From Zhihengliuella flava (GTDB taxonomy: Bacteria; Actinomycetota; Actinomycetes; Actinomycetales; Micrococcaceae): DNA of 64,000 nt. The stretch is taken from NCBI RefSeq assembly GCF_015751895.1, contig NZ_JADOTZ010000001.1, forward strand, positions 1,860,001-1,924,000. The letters are read 5' to 3'. Both the position numbers and the translations under genes were made by a program. Below, in pieces: positions 1 through 9,649 of the stretch. Position 1 is the first letter of the stretch. Every line of letters starts with the position of its first letter. A model generated the notes under the pieces. That model ran no database searches. It worked only from the letters and a program-made list of their open reading frames with translations, and was not told where the DNA came from.

Positions 1-1
1 C

Positions 2-3000
2 CTATTGACGGCCACGCTCGAGGGCTCCGAGCCTTCGATCGGTGAGCTGCAGCCCGTGCACAACGGCACCGGATACCAGCTAGTGGTGGATGAGGATGCC
101 AGCGGCACGGCCACGTTCACCTACACGGTGGATGACGGCCGGGGCGGCACTGATGCGGCCACCGTGACGATCCAGGTGGCGGGCGAAGGGGAGAACGAAG
201 CGCCGCAGCAGGACCGCGTCACCGTGCTGCGCGTGCAGCAGGGTGAGTCCGTGGCCCAGAACGTGCTGACGGACTGGACGGATGCCGAGGGCGACGAGAT
301 GCAGCTGCTCGGCGGCACCAGCGACGGAGACGACGTGATCCGGGCGCAGGCCGACGGCACGCTCACCTTCCAGGACGACGGCAAGCGGATTGGCCAGAAG
401 GAAGTCACCATTCAGGTCTCCGACGGCGAGGAATCAACCAGCGGCCGCGTGCTCGTCGAGGTGCTCGCCGAGTCCACTGTCCCGCCCGTGACCGCCACGG
501 ATCACGTGGTGGCGACGGTGGGGGAGCCGACCGTTTTTGAGCCCCTCACCAATGACCGGGATCCCTCCGGTGACGGGCTACGCTTGGCCTCCGTCAACGA
601 CGTCACGGGCGTGGACACGGTGGTCAACAACGCGACCGGAACCGTCACCGTGACGGGCGAACGCACGGGCACCTTCTACACCGAATACGTGGCCACGAAC
701 GGCCCCGCCAGCGCGCCGGGCCTCGTCCGGATCGACGTGGAAGAAGAGAACGAGGACGAGTCGGCCCCGATCGCCGTGCGGGACAACGCCCTCCTGCCGG
801 CGGGTGAAGACGTTTTGGTCAACGTGCTGGGTAACGATGAGGACCCCGGCGGGGGAGTCCTGGTGGTGACGGCCGCGGAGAACAACACCGAGCTGCCCTT
901 CTCCGTGAGCATCGAGCGTAACGGCTTTGTCCGGATCACCGACGTGCGCGGCCTGACGAGCCAAGCCAGCGTTGAGTACACCATCTCCAACGGTGAGCGC
1001 GAGGCGACGGGCGAGATCATTGTGAACCCCGTCCCGGCCCCGCCGCGGATGGACCCGCCGCAGGCCAACCCGGACACCGTCTCGGTCCGCGCCGGGGACG
1101 TCGCCACTGTCAAGGTGCTGGACAATGACATTCACCCCAACGGAGGTGAACTGACCCTGTTGCCGGAGCTCTCGGAGACCGAGGATTTGGGCGAAGGGTC
1201 GCTCATCTCCGTCGCGGATGACTCGGTCCGGTTCCGCGCCGGTGCCTTCGACGGCAGCGCGGACCAAGTCTCCGCCGTGTACACGGTGGCCGGCCCCGAT
1301 GGGCAGGAGGACAGCGCTACCGTCACGTTCAACATCCAGCCAGAGGCCGAGGCCGCGGACCTCGAGACGAACACGCCGCCGGTTCCTGAGCCCGTCGTCG
1401 GGCGCGTCTTCGCCGGCTCCAGCACCAACGTCGTCGTCCCCCTCGACGCGATCGATGCGGACGGAGACTCCGTCTCGCTCGTGCAGTTCGGCGATTCACC
1501 GACGCAGGGCACGGCCAAGATCCGCGGTGCGTCGATCGACTACACCGCCTATGAGGACGCCTCGGGGACGGACGAGTTCACTTACGTCGTCGAGGATCGA
1601 CTTGGCGCCCGGGCCACCGGCACCATCAAGATCGGCATCGCCCCGTTGGCCGAGGCCAATAACCCGCCGGTAGCGGTCAACGATTTCATCACCGTCCGCC
1701 CGGAACGTCCCGTCGCCGTCGACGTGCTGAGCAATGACACGGACCCGGACGGGGACCCCGTGTCCCTCATGCCCGAGGTCTCGAGTGAATCCACCGCCGA
1801 CGTCGAGGTCATCGATGGTCGCGTGGTCCTCACCTCGGCACCCGACGACGGCACGATCTCCGTGCGGTACACGGCCAGCGACGGCCGTGGCGGCACGGGG
1901 CGTGGCACCCTGACGGTGGCCTCCGACCCCGAGGCCACGCTGCTGGCCCCCATTGCGCGGGACGATCGCGTCTCCCTCGAGGAGATCATCGACTCGGAGA
2001 CCGTCACCGTGGACATCCTGCGCAACGACGAGGACCCGGACGGGTTCGTGGACGAGCTCGAGGTCTCGCTCCCCGACAACCCCGCCGGGGTGAACATGGG
2101 CGAGGACGGGCTGACGATTCCCGTCAGCGCCGAATCCCAGGTCATCGCCTACACCCTGACCGATGTGGATGGACTCACCTCCACCGGGTTCGTCCACGTG
2201 CCAGGCACGGGTGAAGCCGCCCCGATTCTGGCAAGCGACTTGGCGTTGGAGGTCACCGCCGGTGAGGCGCTGCCGCTGAACCTCGAAGAGATCGTTCTGG
2301 TCCGTGACGGCCGCTCGCCGCGCCTGACCACCGAGGACACCGTGCAATCGTCCCCGCAGAGCGAATCGGACCTCGTCGTTTCCGCGACCGAGCTCGAATT
2401 CACCGCGCCCACCGACTTTGCCGGCTCGGCCTCGATCACGTTCGAGGTGACGGACGGATCCGGCCCGGATGATCCGGAAGGCCTGACCTCCGTGCTGACC
2501 GCACCCGTGAACGTGTTGCCCGCCCCGGGCAATTCCCCGGACGACGGCGAGGAAGGCGAAGGAGCCGACGGGGACCCGGAGGACGAAGAAGACCAGCCAG
2601 ACCCGGAGAACTTCCCGCCAACGCTGCAGGCCAACAGTCTGTCCGTTGGTCAGGGCGAGGAGCCGGCCTTCATGGATCTGCGCCTCGCGGCGAACGATCA
2701 GAATGAGGACGACGTCCCGAACCTGCAGTTCGCGATTGAGGAAGTCGCGATGGAGGGCATCGAGGCCAGCTTGGTCGACGGGCACACGCTGCGCGTCGAG
2801 GCGCCCGCAGACACTCCGAAGGGCACCACGGGCACCGTCACGGTCTCGGTCTCGGACGGGGTCAATCCCAAGGCCACGGCGGCCATGGCGGTCACCGTCA
2901 CCGGGTCCACCCGCGAGCTGGCCGTGGCCAATGCGGACAACGTTCCGGACGCGGCACAGGGCCAGACCAGCGTGGTGGACGTGTTGGCCAATGACCACAA

Positions 3001-4870
3001 CCCGTATGCGGGCGAGGGTGATCTGCGCCTGATTAGCGCCCGTCCGCTGGTGGCAAGCGAGCACGATGTCGACGTGCGGGGGGACCAAGTCGCCATCACG
3101 CCCAACAGCGACTTCGTCGGCACCATGCGCGTGGAGTACGTCATCGGTGACATGACCGGGGACCCGGAACGCAATGTTTCCGGCACCGTCACTTTGAACG
3201 TCCGCGGCGCGCCGGAGGCGCCCGGTCTGCCGCGCGTTGAGTCGACCGGGGATCAGCAGGCCGTCTTGACGTGGGATCCGCCCGCCGACAACGGTGAGGA
3301 CATCACGCATTACACCGTGACCGGCGGCGGTCACGAGCAGCAGTGCGCCACCACCACGTGCACTATTACTGAGCTGACCAATGACAAGATCTACAACTTT
3401 GTGGTGACCGCGACCAACGCGATCGGAACGTCCGATCCGTCGCCGGAGTCCGCCGACGCACGGCCGGATGTCCGCCCGGAGCGGCCGCAGGCCCCGACTG
3501 GCACAGACGGGGACCAGCAGGCCACCTTCACGTGGAAGGCTCCGGTGAGCCGCGGCTCGGCCATCCAGTCCTACACGCTGGAGATCTCGCCCGCACCGGC
3601 TAATGGCCGCACCCAGGTCACGGGCATCACGGGCACCAGCTACACCTGGGAGGGGCTCAAGAACGGAACGGCCTATCAGGTCCGGGTCCGCGCCGTGAAC
3701 AAGGCGGACCGGCCGTCGCAATGGTCGCCGCCCTCGGCCGCCGTCACGCCGGCCGGCAAGCCCTTCCAGCCGGATGCCCCGACGGCGTCCCGCGCCGATT
3801 CGGAGATCGACGGCGGCGTGGTCAACGTGGCGTGGAATGCCCCCGGGAACAATGGCGCCGCCATTAACCAATACACGCTGCGCGTGTTGGAGTCCGGGTC
3901 CGTGGTGAAAACGATTGGCGGGATTTCCGCCAACACCACGCGGCAAACGGTGACCGGTTTGTCGACAACGGGCTCCTACCAATTCACCATTCAGGCGAAG
4001 AATCGGGTGGGGCTCTCCAAGCAGTCCGCACAGTCGGTGGCGGTGACCCCCTACGGGCGCCCCAAGACCATCGGCGGCGTCACGGCCACGGCAACGGGAT
4101 CCAGCGGGGAGATCAAGCTCAACTTCTCCAAACCGGGTGCCAACGGCTCCTCCATCACGGGCTACCAGTACTCCATGGACGGTGGCTCATGGCAGAGCAT
4201 GAGCGGCCCGGGCGACGTCATCGGCGTCGGCTCTAACGGCGACCCGCACACCTTCCGGGTGCGCGCGGTCAACGCCGCCGGGGCCGGACGTCCCTCTGAC
4301 CCGTCCAACAGTGAAAGCGCCTACCGCCCCCTGCGCTCCAACGCGGATATCTCCAAGTCCTCCGGCAAGGGGTACGTCGAGTTCCGCTGGAACCCGGACG
4401 CGGGGGAGTACAACGGGCGCAGTGTCACTCAGACCGTCAAGATCAATGGCAGTACGACGTCCAATGATGGACAGTGGCGGGACAACAATCTGGGGTACTC
4501 CACCACCCGAACCATCGAGATTGTGGCGCGGGACTCTGAGGGACAGTCGCGCTCCTGGTCCAAGTCGGCGACCACGGATCCGAAGCCGGCACGCAGTGTG
4601 ACCCTCAGGCAAGGCGACTCGAATAATAGCTATGCCGGTTGTTCGCGGTACTGCTACACCTTCAAGGTGTGGATCGATAACTTTGATCCCGGGACGTACC
4701 GCCTGAATTGCTATAACCAGAACGGGCGATTCAACAACTACCCGCACACCATCACCGCCGGTGGTGACGGCAAGGGGTACAAGAACGTCTCCTGCGTCAA
4801 CGGGTCGGGTCACGCCATGCCCGTCTATGTCATTGTCGATGGCACGAGGTCCAATAATGCGAGCTGGTGA
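2..4870 (+). CDS. Giant Ig-like / fibronectin type III surface protein, 5'-truncated by the window
   Basis: Open from the left edge in this frame, so the true start lies upstream; about 1,620 residues are visible. Roughly the first 1,070 are tandem cadherin-like or bacterial Ig-like modules of about 90-100 residues, each with a recurring VLxNDxDPxG-type motif (for example VLSNDTDPDGD and ILRNDEDPDG). Four fibronectin type III domains follow, at about 1,075-1,440, with typical 'AP..P' linkers, 'WDPPADNG' strands and 'Y.V.A.N..G' ends. A short C-terminal domain carries a cysteine cluster (CSRYC, LNCY, VSCV). There is an acidic linker near residue 840-870 (EEGEGADGDPEDEEDQ). Such proteins are usually exported and act in adhesion or envelope structure; the signal or membrane anchor would be upstream. 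In related genomes they often sit beside MoxR/DUF58/transglutaminase genes, which cannot be checked here. Confidence 0.85.
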   Translation, partial: LLTATLEGSEPSIGELQPVHNGTGYQLVVDEDASGTATFTYTVDDGRGGTDAATVTIQVAGEGENEAPQQDRVTVLRVQQGESVAQNVLTDWTDAEGDEMQLLGGTSDGDDVIRAQADGTLTFQDDGKRIGQKEVTIQVSDGEESTSGRVLVEVLAESTVPPVTATDHVVATVGEPTVFEPLTNDRDPSGDGLRLASVNDVTGVDTVVNNATGTVTVTGERTGTFYTEYVATNGPASAPGLVRIDVEEENEDESAPIAVRDNALLPAGEDVLVNVLGNDEDPGGGVLVVTAAENNTELPFSVSIERNGFVRITDVRGLTSQASVEYTISNGEREATGEIIVNPVPAPPRMDPPQANPDTVSVRAGDVATVKVLDNDIHPNGGELTLLPELSETEDLGEGSLISVADDSVRFRAGAFDGSADQVSAVYTVAGPDGQEDSATVTFNIQPEAEAADLETNTPPVPEPVVGRVFAGSSTNVVVPLDAIDADGDSVSLVQFGDSPTQGTAKIRGASIDYTAYEDASGTDEFTYVVEDRLGARATGTIKIGIAPLAEANNPPVAVNDFITVRPERPVAVDVLSNDTDPDGDPVSLMPEVSSESTADVEVIDGRVVLTSAPDDGTISVRYTASDGRGGTGRGTLTVASDPEATLLAPIARDDRVSLEEIIDSETVTVDILRNDEDPDGFVDELEVSLPDNPAGVNMGEDGLTIPVSAESQVIAYTLTDVDGLTSTGFVHVPGTGEAAPILASDLALEVTAGEALPLNLEEIVLVRDGRSPRLTTEDTVQSSPQSESDLVVSATELEFTAPTDFAGSASITFEVTDGSGPDDPEGLTSVLTAPVNVLPAPGNSPDDGEEGEGADGDPEDEEDQPDPENFPPTLQANSLSVGQGEEPAFMDLRLAANDQNEDDVPNLQFAIEEVAMEGIEASLVDGHTLRVEAPADTPKGTTGTVTVSVSDGVNPKATAAMAVTVTGSTRELAVANADNVPDAAQGQTSVVDVLANDHNPYAGEGDLRLISARPLVASEHDVDVRGDQVAITPNSDFVGTMRVEYVIGDMTGDPERNVSGTVTLNVRGAPEAPGLPRVESTGDQQAVLTWDPPADNGEDITHYTVTGGGHEQQCATTTCTITELTNDKIYNFVVTATNAIGTSDPSPESADARPDVRPERPQAPTGTDGDQQATFTWKAPVSRGSAIQSYTLEISPAPANGRTQVTGITGTSYTWEGLKNGTAYQVRVRAVNKADRPSQWSPPSAAVTPAGKPFQPDAPTASRADSEIDGGVVNVAWNAPGNNGAAINQYTLRVLESGSVVKTIGGISANTTRQTVTGLSTTGSYQFTIQAKNRVGLSKQSAQSVAVTPYGRPKTIGGVTATATGSSGEIKLNFSKPGANGSSITGYQYSMDGGSWQSMSGPGDVIGVGSNGDPHTFRVRAVNAAGAGRPSDPSNSESAYRPLRSNADISKSSGKGYVEFRWNPDAGEYNGRSVTQTVKINGSTTSNDGQWRDNNLGYSTTRTIEIVARDSEGQSRSWSKSATTDPKPARSVTLRQGDSNNSYAGCSRYCYTFKVWIDNFDPGTYRLNCYNQNGRFNNYPHTITAGGDGKGYKNVSCVNGSGHAMPVYVIVDGTRSNNASW

Positions 4871-4927
4871 CGCGTCGGTGGCGCGAGGTCATCCAATGTC
4901 GCGCTGACCGGCCGGTAACGGTAAACT

Positions 4928-4960
4928 CACGGCGTAAGAGCCCCTGACTCTTACGCCGTG
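4928..4960. terminator. Perfect 13-bp hairpin between the Ig-like gene and purA
   Basis: CACGGCGTAAGAG pairs perfectly with CTCTTACGCCGTG across a 7-nt loop, 58 bases after the Ig-like stop codon and about 140 bases before purA. There is no following T-run, which is common for actinobacterial terminators. It most likely ends the Ig-like transcript; a role in the purA leader cannot be excluded. Confidence 0.6.
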
Positions 4961-5097
4961 ACGCGCCCACCCGCTGAGCACTGACCGTAGGAGGCGCAGG
5001 GGCTTACGTGTGTCCGGTCCCACCGGAACCCGGTTCCGCGCGCGATGTGCCGCGCACCCAAGGACCGGACGCTGAAACGAGCAAGGGGGAGGATCCC

Positions 5098-6387
5098 ATG
5101 CCAGCAATCGTGATCGTCGGAGCCCAGTGGGGCGACGAGGGCAAAGGCAAAGCCACCGATCTCCTCGGCGGCCGCGTCGACTACGTGGTCAAGCCCAACG
5201 GCGGCAATAACGCCGGCCACACCGTCGTCGTCGGCGGAGAGAAGTATGAGCTGAAGCTGCTGCCCGCCGGCATTCTCTCCGACAACGCGACGCCGATCAT
5301 CGGCAACGGCTGCGTGGTCAACCTCGAGGCCCTGTTCGAAGAGATTGACGGGCTCGAGGCCCGCGGCGCGGACACCTCCAAGCTCCGCGTTTCCGCCAAC
5401 GCCCACCTAGTGGCCCCCTACCACCAGACCATGGATAAGGTCACCGAGCGCTTCCTCGGCAAGCGCGCCATCGGCACCACCGGCCGCGGCATTGGCCCCG
5501 CCTACATGGACAAGATTGGGCGCCTCGGCCTGCGCGTGCAGGACGTGTTTGACGAGTCGATCCTCCGGCAGAAGGTGGAGGGCGCCCTGCGCCAGAAGAA
5601 CGAGCTGCTGCTGAAGGTCTACAACCGCCGCAGCGTCGAGGTCGAGGAGATCGTCGAGTACTTCCTCTCCTTCGCCGAACGGCTCAAGCCGCTCGTCGTC
5701 GACTCCACGTTTGTCCTCAATGAGGCTCTGGACCAGGGCAAGGTGGTCCTCATGGAGGGCGGCCAGGCCACGTTCCTCGACGTCGACCACGGCACGTACC
5801 CGTTTGTCACCAGCTCCAACCCCACCGCCGGCGGTGCCTCGGTGGGCTCCGGGATCGGGCCCACGCGGATCGACCGCTCGATCGGCATCATCAAGGCCTA
5901 CACCACGCGCGTGGGTGCGGGCCCCTTCCCCACCGAGTTGTTCGACGACTGGGGGATCTACCTGCAGAAAACCGGAGGCGAGTTCGGCGTGAACACCGGC
6001 CGCCCCCGCCGCTGCGGCTGGTATGACTCGGTGCTGGCCCGCCACGCCTGGCGCGTCAACGGCTTCACGGACTACTTCTTGACCAAGTTGGACGTGCTGA
6101 CCAACATCGAGCAGATTCCGGTGTGCGTGGCGTACGACGTCGACGGGGTCCGGCATGACGAGATGCCGATGACGCAAACCGAGTTCCACCACGCCAAACC
6201 CATCTTCGAGTACTTCGACGGCTGGACCGAGGACATCACGGGAGCCCGCACGCTGGAGGACCTGCCGGAGAACGCCCGCAAGTATGTGCTGGCCCTGGAG
6301 GAGCTCTCCGGCGCACGGTTCTCCGCGATCGGCGTGGGCCCGGACCGCGAGCAGACGATTGTCCGCTACGACCTCATCGAGGGCTAG
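5098..6387 (+). CDS. purA: Adenylosuccinate synthetase
   Basis: Catalyses the GTP-dependent joining of IMP and aspartate to adenylosuccinate, the first committed step to AMP, in the cytoplasm. At 429 residues it is normal length. Family signatures are plain: [12 protein letters not shown] at the N terminus (GTP/IMP site, catalytic Asp), [19 protein letters not shown], and [20 protein letters not shown] with the following GIGPTRIDR. The ATG at 5098 is chosen because the AAGGGGGAGG ribosome-binding site lies just before it and family homology starts at once ([12 protein letters not shown]); an in-frame GTG further upstream adds a non-homologous leader. It appears to be transcribed alone. Confidence 0.97.
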   Translation: MPAIVIVGAQWGDEGKGKATDLLGGRVDYVVKPNGGNNAGHTVVVGGEKYELKLLPAGILSDNATPIIGNGCVVNLEALFEEIDGLEARGADTSKLRVSANAHLVAPYHQTMDKVTERFLGKRAIGTTGRGIGPAYMDKIGRLGLRVQDVFDESILRQKVEGALRQKNELLLKVYNRRSVEVEEIVEYFLSFAERLKPLVVDSTFVLNEALDQGKVVLMEGGQATFLDVDHGTYPFVTSSNPTAGGASVGSGIGPTRIDRSIGIIKAYTTRVGAGPFPTELFDDWGIYLQKTGGEFGVNTGRPRRCGWYDSVLARHAWRVNGFTDYFLTKLDVLTNIEQIPVCVAYDVDGVRHDEMPMTQTEFHHAKPIFEYFDGWTEDITGARTLEDLPENARKYVLALEELSGARFSAIGVGPDREQTIVRYDLIEG

Positions 6388-6432
6388 GCGCGGCAGAAAC
6401 GGTCGCGGCGTCGCGTGAGGCGACGCAGGGGG

Positions 6433-6464
6433 GGCGTACCCGGCTATCCGAGCCGGTGTGCGCC
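6433..6464 (+). terminator. Imperfect GC hairpin after purA
   Basis: GGCGTACCCGGCT and AGCCGGTGTGCGCC form a near-complete stem with one mismatch and one bulge, followed by a pyrimidine-rich stretch (TCCTTCTCCTTGTTCC). It lies 46 bases after the purA stop, so it is a plausible purA terminator. Confidence 0.4.
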
Positions 6465-6620
6465 TCCTTCTCCTTGTTCCGAGGCCGCGGGCGGGGTCCG
6501 CTCAGCGTGAGCTGGCAACCGCCTGAGAGTACGCCGTTTCTTTTTAGGCTCGGCGCCCGCGTGCCGTAGTCTCGCGTGCAGGACTGACGGGGCGACGGAA
6601 CGGCAGGCAGGGGCCGCCGG

Positions 6621-7133
6621 GTGAGGACAGCAGTGACGGGGGAGCAACAGATACGGGCGCTGCGGCGGACGGACCATGAGTTGCTGCGGGTGGCAACGCA
6701 CACCACCATGAACTGGCGCGGCCGCGAGTCCTTCACGTACCGGGATCTCGATTCCCAACCTCACTTCAGCCACTACACCGACTTTCGCCCGCAGCGCGGC
6801 GACTTTGGCTTCGTGGCCGAGTATCGCGGAAATGCCACCGGTGTGGTCTGGTGCCTGTTCCTCGATGCGTCCAGCCCGGGCTATGGGTACGTCTCCGACG
6901 ACGTTCCGGAACTCAGCCTGTGCGTTTTCTCCGGTTACCGCCGGCAGGGTATCGGGGCCCGGCTGCTCGGCGGCGCGTTGGAGGCGGCGCAGCAGGCCGG
7001 GGTGGCCCGTGTCTCGCTGAGCGTCGCGGCGGAGAACGTCGCGGCCTCGCGGCTCTACGCCGCGGCGGGGTTTCGGCGCGCGCCGGAAGCGCTCGACGCT
7101 GGCACGCAGGTCGTTGACCTCGGGCAGCGTTGA
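6621..7133 (+). CDS. GNAT family N-acetyltransferase
   Basis: A 170-residue protein with the acetyl-CoA-binding motif A of the GNAT fold (YRRQGIGARLL, about residues 110-120) and the usual C-terminal motif B (NVAASRLYAAAGFRRA). It should transfer an acetyl group from acetyl-CoA to an amine, but nothing in the sequence or neighbourhood identifies the acceptor. The GTG at 6621 is preceded by a weak purine-rich stretch; a second in-frame GTG at 6633 is an alternative start. The gene stands alone between purA and the amidase. Confidence 0.8.
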   Translation: MRTAVTGEQQIRALRRTDHELLRVATHTTMNWRGRESFTYRDLDSQPHFSHYTDFRPQRGDFGFVAEYRGNATGVVWCLFLDASSPGYGYVSDDVPELSLCVFSGYRRQGIGARLLGGALEAAQQAGVARVSLSVAAENVAASRLYAAAGFRRAPEALDAGTQVVDLGQR

Positions 7134-7223
7134 GCTGACCTCACGCTAGGTTGACCCGTGCGCGGGGGTGCGCCGGGTGAGTAGGCTGGGTCACAGCAGC
7201 TCCGTTCCCCAGAGGAGGCGACC

Positions 7224-8003
7224 ATGAAACTGAGTGTGGCACAGCTGAACCCGTCCGGTCAGCTGGAGCAGAACCTAGAGGCCGTGCGCCGATTAACGCG
7301 GCGGGCCAAGGCTGACGGGGCCGAACTGGTGCTCTTTCCCGAGGAGACCATGTTTACCGTCCGGCACGTCGAGGGGGACTTGCGGCAGGCGGTGGAGCGG
7401 GACTGGTCCACTTTCGTCCAGCAGCTGAGCTTGTTAGCCGCCGAGGAGAACATCGCCATCATCGCCGGCGGCTACGAGTCCAGTGGCGAGCCGCGCCCCT
7501 ACAACACCGTGGTCGCCATCGATGAAACGGGCCGGATTGTCACCACCTACCGCAAGGTGCACCTCTTCGACGCGTTCTCCTACCAAGAGTCGGAGCGCAT
7601 TAAGCCGGGAGAAATCGACGGCGTGGGCGTGATCGAGATGTGCGGGCTGAAGCTGGGCATCATGACGTGTTATGACATCCGCTTCCCGGAATTGGCCCGG
7701 CAGCTGACCGCGGCCGGAGCGGAGGTGCTGCTGGTGGGGGCGGCCTGGTTCAAGGGCGATCACAAGATTGAGCATTGGGAGACCCTCCTCAAAGCCCGCG
7801 CCATCGAAAACACGGTATGGGTGGCGGCGGCAGGCACGTGCTCGGACAATACCGTGGGGCATTCGGCCATTCTGGATCCCATGGGCCTGCCGGTGGATTT
7901 CCTCAGCGATGAGCAGGAGGATCTCGTGACGGTGCAGGTCTCCCGCAAGCGCATCGATGAGGTGCGCGAGTTCCTCCCCGTGCTGGCCAACCGCCGCCTT
8001 TAG
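7224..8003 (+). CDS. Carbon-nitrogen hydrolase (nitrilase superfamily amidase)
   Basis: The 259-residue protein has the nitrilase-superfamily catalytic triad: Glu in LFPEETMF (about residue 40), Lys in YRKVHLFD (about 110) and the nucleophile Cys in MTCYDIRFPELAR (about 148). The YDIRFPE context and length fit the Nit/omega-amidase branch, which hydrolyses deaminated glutathione, alpha-ketoglutaramate or related small amides in the cytoplasm. The ATG has an excellent AGGAGG ribosome-binding site 6 bases upstream. It is apparently monocistronic, with two hairpins downstream. The precise substrate is not readable from sequence. Confidence 0.88.
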   Translation: MKLSVAQLNPSGQLEQNLEAVRRLTRRAKADGAELVLFPEETMFTVRHVEGDLRQAVERDWSTFVQQLSLLAAEENIAIIAGGYESSGEPRPYNTVVAIDETGRIVTTYRKVHLFDAFSYQESERIKPGEIDGVGVIEMCGLKLGIMTCYDIRFPELARQLTAAGAEVLLVGAAWFKGDHKIEHWETLLKARAIENTVWVAAAGTCSDNTVGHSAILDPMGLPVDFLSDEQEDLVTVQVSRKRIDEVREFLPVLANRRL

Positions 8004-8065
8004 GCCATCGGGAGGGCTATACGCGCCCTCACGATCCCCGGCTTCACGGGCAGCACGGGCCGTGG

Positions 8066-8087
8066 GAAAAAGTTTTTGAACTTTTTC
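8066..8087. other. AT-rich 9-bp hairpin downstream of the amidase gene
   Basis: GAAAAAGTT and AACTTTTTC form a perfect 9-bp stem with a 4-nt loop, an unusually A/T-rich element in this genome. It could be a weak terminator or a DNA-level site; no function is assigned. Confidence 0.35.
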
Positions 8088-8131
8088 TGCGCGCGCGTAA
8101 CTTCTGCGGTACCCGAGACGATGACGTATGT

Positions 8132-8177
8132 GGAGCCGGGTTGAGAGTTTCCCCCCAACGATTTTCAACCCGGCTCC
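8132..8177. terminator. Long hairpin between the amidase and sigma-factor genes
   Basis: GGAGCCGGGTTGA pairs perfectly with TCAACCCGGCTCC (13 bp, extendable by a G-T and an A-T pair), enclosing a loop of about 20 bases, followed by TTCATC. It lies 70 bases before the sigma-factor start. A terminator of the upstream transcript is likeliest; an element in the sigma-factor leader is possible. Confidence 0.5.
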
Positions 8178-8246
8178 TTCATCACAAATTCATCACTTCG
8201 CACTACACTGGTTCCCGACCCCGCTGCCGAGAGCCTGAGGAGTGCT

Positions 8247-8795
8247 GTGGCCGCCACCGTGACGGACGACGTGCTCGAGGAAGCTCAGCGCGGCGCACCG
8301 GAGGCGTTGACCGCTATCTACCAGAGCCTTGCCGCTCCGGTTCACGGGTACCTCGCCGCCAAGGGCGTTGAGGACGCCGAGGGTGCCGCCCAGGAGGTGT
8401 TTCTCACGGTGTTTGCGCGACTCCATGAAGTCTCCGGTGGGATGGCTGGATTACGCACCTTCACCTTTTCCGTCGCGCACGCGCGCATGGTGGACGCGAC
8501 CCGCGCCCGGGCGCGCGGCCCACGCCTGACGGAGTACGACGCCGCCACGGACCCTCGCCAGGCCCCGTCACCTCAAGATGAGGTCATGAATCAGCTGGCG
8601 GCCTCGGATCTCATGCCGGCGCTGGATACGCTGGGCGAGGATCAGCGCGAGTGCATCGTCCTCCGGATCGTCGTCGGCATGAGCCTTGAGGAAACGGCGC
8701 ACCTCATGGGCAAGTCCGTCGGTTCGATCAAGCAGCTGCAGCGGCGAGGACTGAAGGCGCTCAAGACGGCGTTTGAGGAGGTGAAGGGCCAGTGA
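8247..8795 (+). CDS. ECF-type RNA polymerase sigma factor
   Basis: The 182-residue protein has only sigma regions 2 and 4. Region 2 spans about 15-85 (AAQEVFLTVFARLHEV then FTFSVAHARMVDATRARAR), and region 4 about 120-175, with a helix-turn-helix (GMSLEETAHLMGKSVGSIKQLQRRGLKAL). It should direct RNA polymerase to a stress or envelope regulon. The GTG start at 8247 has GAGGAG upstream. Its stop overlaps the start of the next gene, which encodes a membrane protein; this is the standard sigma/anti-sigma arrangement. It is unrelated in role to the second sigma factor at 19791. Confidence 0.88.
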   Translation: MAATVTDDVLEEAQRGAPEALTAIYQSLAAPVHGYLAAKGVEDAEGAAQEVFLTVFARLHEVSGGMAGLRTFTFSVAHARMVDATRARARGPRLTEYDAATDPRQAPSPQDEVMNQLAASDLMPALDTLGEDQRECIVLRIVVGMSLEETAHLMGKSVGSIKQLQRRGLKALKTAFEEVKGQ

Positions 8796-9598
8796 ATCCC
8801 CAGCGGTCACAGAGTATTCGCGAGCTCCTCGAGGATGTTGACATCGTCGATGCCGACTTCGAATCCGCCCTCGGCGCGCTCGCCGCGGCAGCCGACCAGC
8901 CGGCCCCGACGCCGCGCGGTGCGCTCGCCGAGGTCCTCGCCGGGCGAATGAGCCCGCACGACGCCGTCGCCGATCAGTCCTCGACCTCCACCGTCACCGG
9001 CGGAACGGCCAGCGACGTCGTCGCCCTCGCCGAGCACCGGGCCCGCAAGCGCCGCAATCGTGGCATCACGGGCGGGGCGACCGTGATCGCCTTGGCCGCA
9101 GCGGCTTCCCTCGCCGGGGTCGCGGCGGCAGACGACGTCCCGCGCGCCTCCGCACCGGTGGTCAGCGTGCAGGTGGACGCCACCGAAGACGTGGACCCCG
9201 TCGAGCGGCCGGACCTCGAGGTCACCGCCCCACCCGCAGCGGACGTCGAGCGGACCGTCGAGCGCGCACCGATCAATGCCGCGGCACCGGAGCCCTCCCG
9301 GGCGGCGGAAACTCCACCGGCCGTCGAAGAGACGCCCGAGGCCCCGCCGACGGCGCCGCCGACCGCCCCGGCGGAGGTCTCGACGCCGCAGCCACGCCCT
9401 GCACAGGATCGAAAGGCGGTGCTCATCAATCCGGAGGCCCCCGGAAAGTCCAAGCCGGCCAAGGTCACGGTCAAGCCGGGCCTGCGCGGCGAGAAGGGTC
9501 ATCAGAAGGACCGCCCCGCCTGGGCCGGTCAGCCCGGCAAGCCGCCGCACGCGGGGTCCGGCGGCCGCGGGCCTTCCCACCGCTCGGCCGATCGGTAA
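8792..9598 (+). CDS. Single-pass membrane protein, putative anti-sigma factor
   Basis: The GTG start overlaps the sigma-factor stop by 4 bases, so the two are translationally coupled. The 268-residue protein has a cytoplasmic N-terminal part of about 90 residues (IRELLEDVDIVDADFESAL), one membrane segment near 92-112 after a basic RKRRNRG stretch, and a long Pro/Ala/Glu- then Lys/Gly-rich external tail. No zinc-binding HxxxCxxC anti-sigma motif is visible. Anti-sigma function is inferred from position and topology; RsdA-like anti-sigma factors are the closest conceptual match, but no firm domain is recognised. Confidence 0.6.
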   Translation: MNPQRSQSIRELLEDVDIVDADFESALGALAAAADQPAPTPRGALAEVLAGRMSPHDAVADQSSTSTVTGGTASDVVALAEHRARKRRNRGITGGATVIALAAAASLAGVAAADDVPRASAPVVSVQVDATEDVDPVERPDLEVTAPPAADVERTVERAPINAAAPEPSRAAETPPAVEETPEAPPTAPPTAPAEVSTPQPRPAQDRKAVLINPEAPGKSKPAKVTVKPGLRGEKGHQKDRPAWAGQPGKPPHAGSGGRGPSHRSADR

Positions 9599-9649
9599 CA
9601 GACCGCGTCGAGTCGATTCGGCGCGGGGGTGATTCGCTCCCCGCTCTGT

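Noticed and set aside
1496-3982. An 828-codon minus-strand open frame opposite the Ig-like gene
   Set aside because: Same explanation: antisense of a repeat-rich gene, with compositionally biased, domain-free translation.
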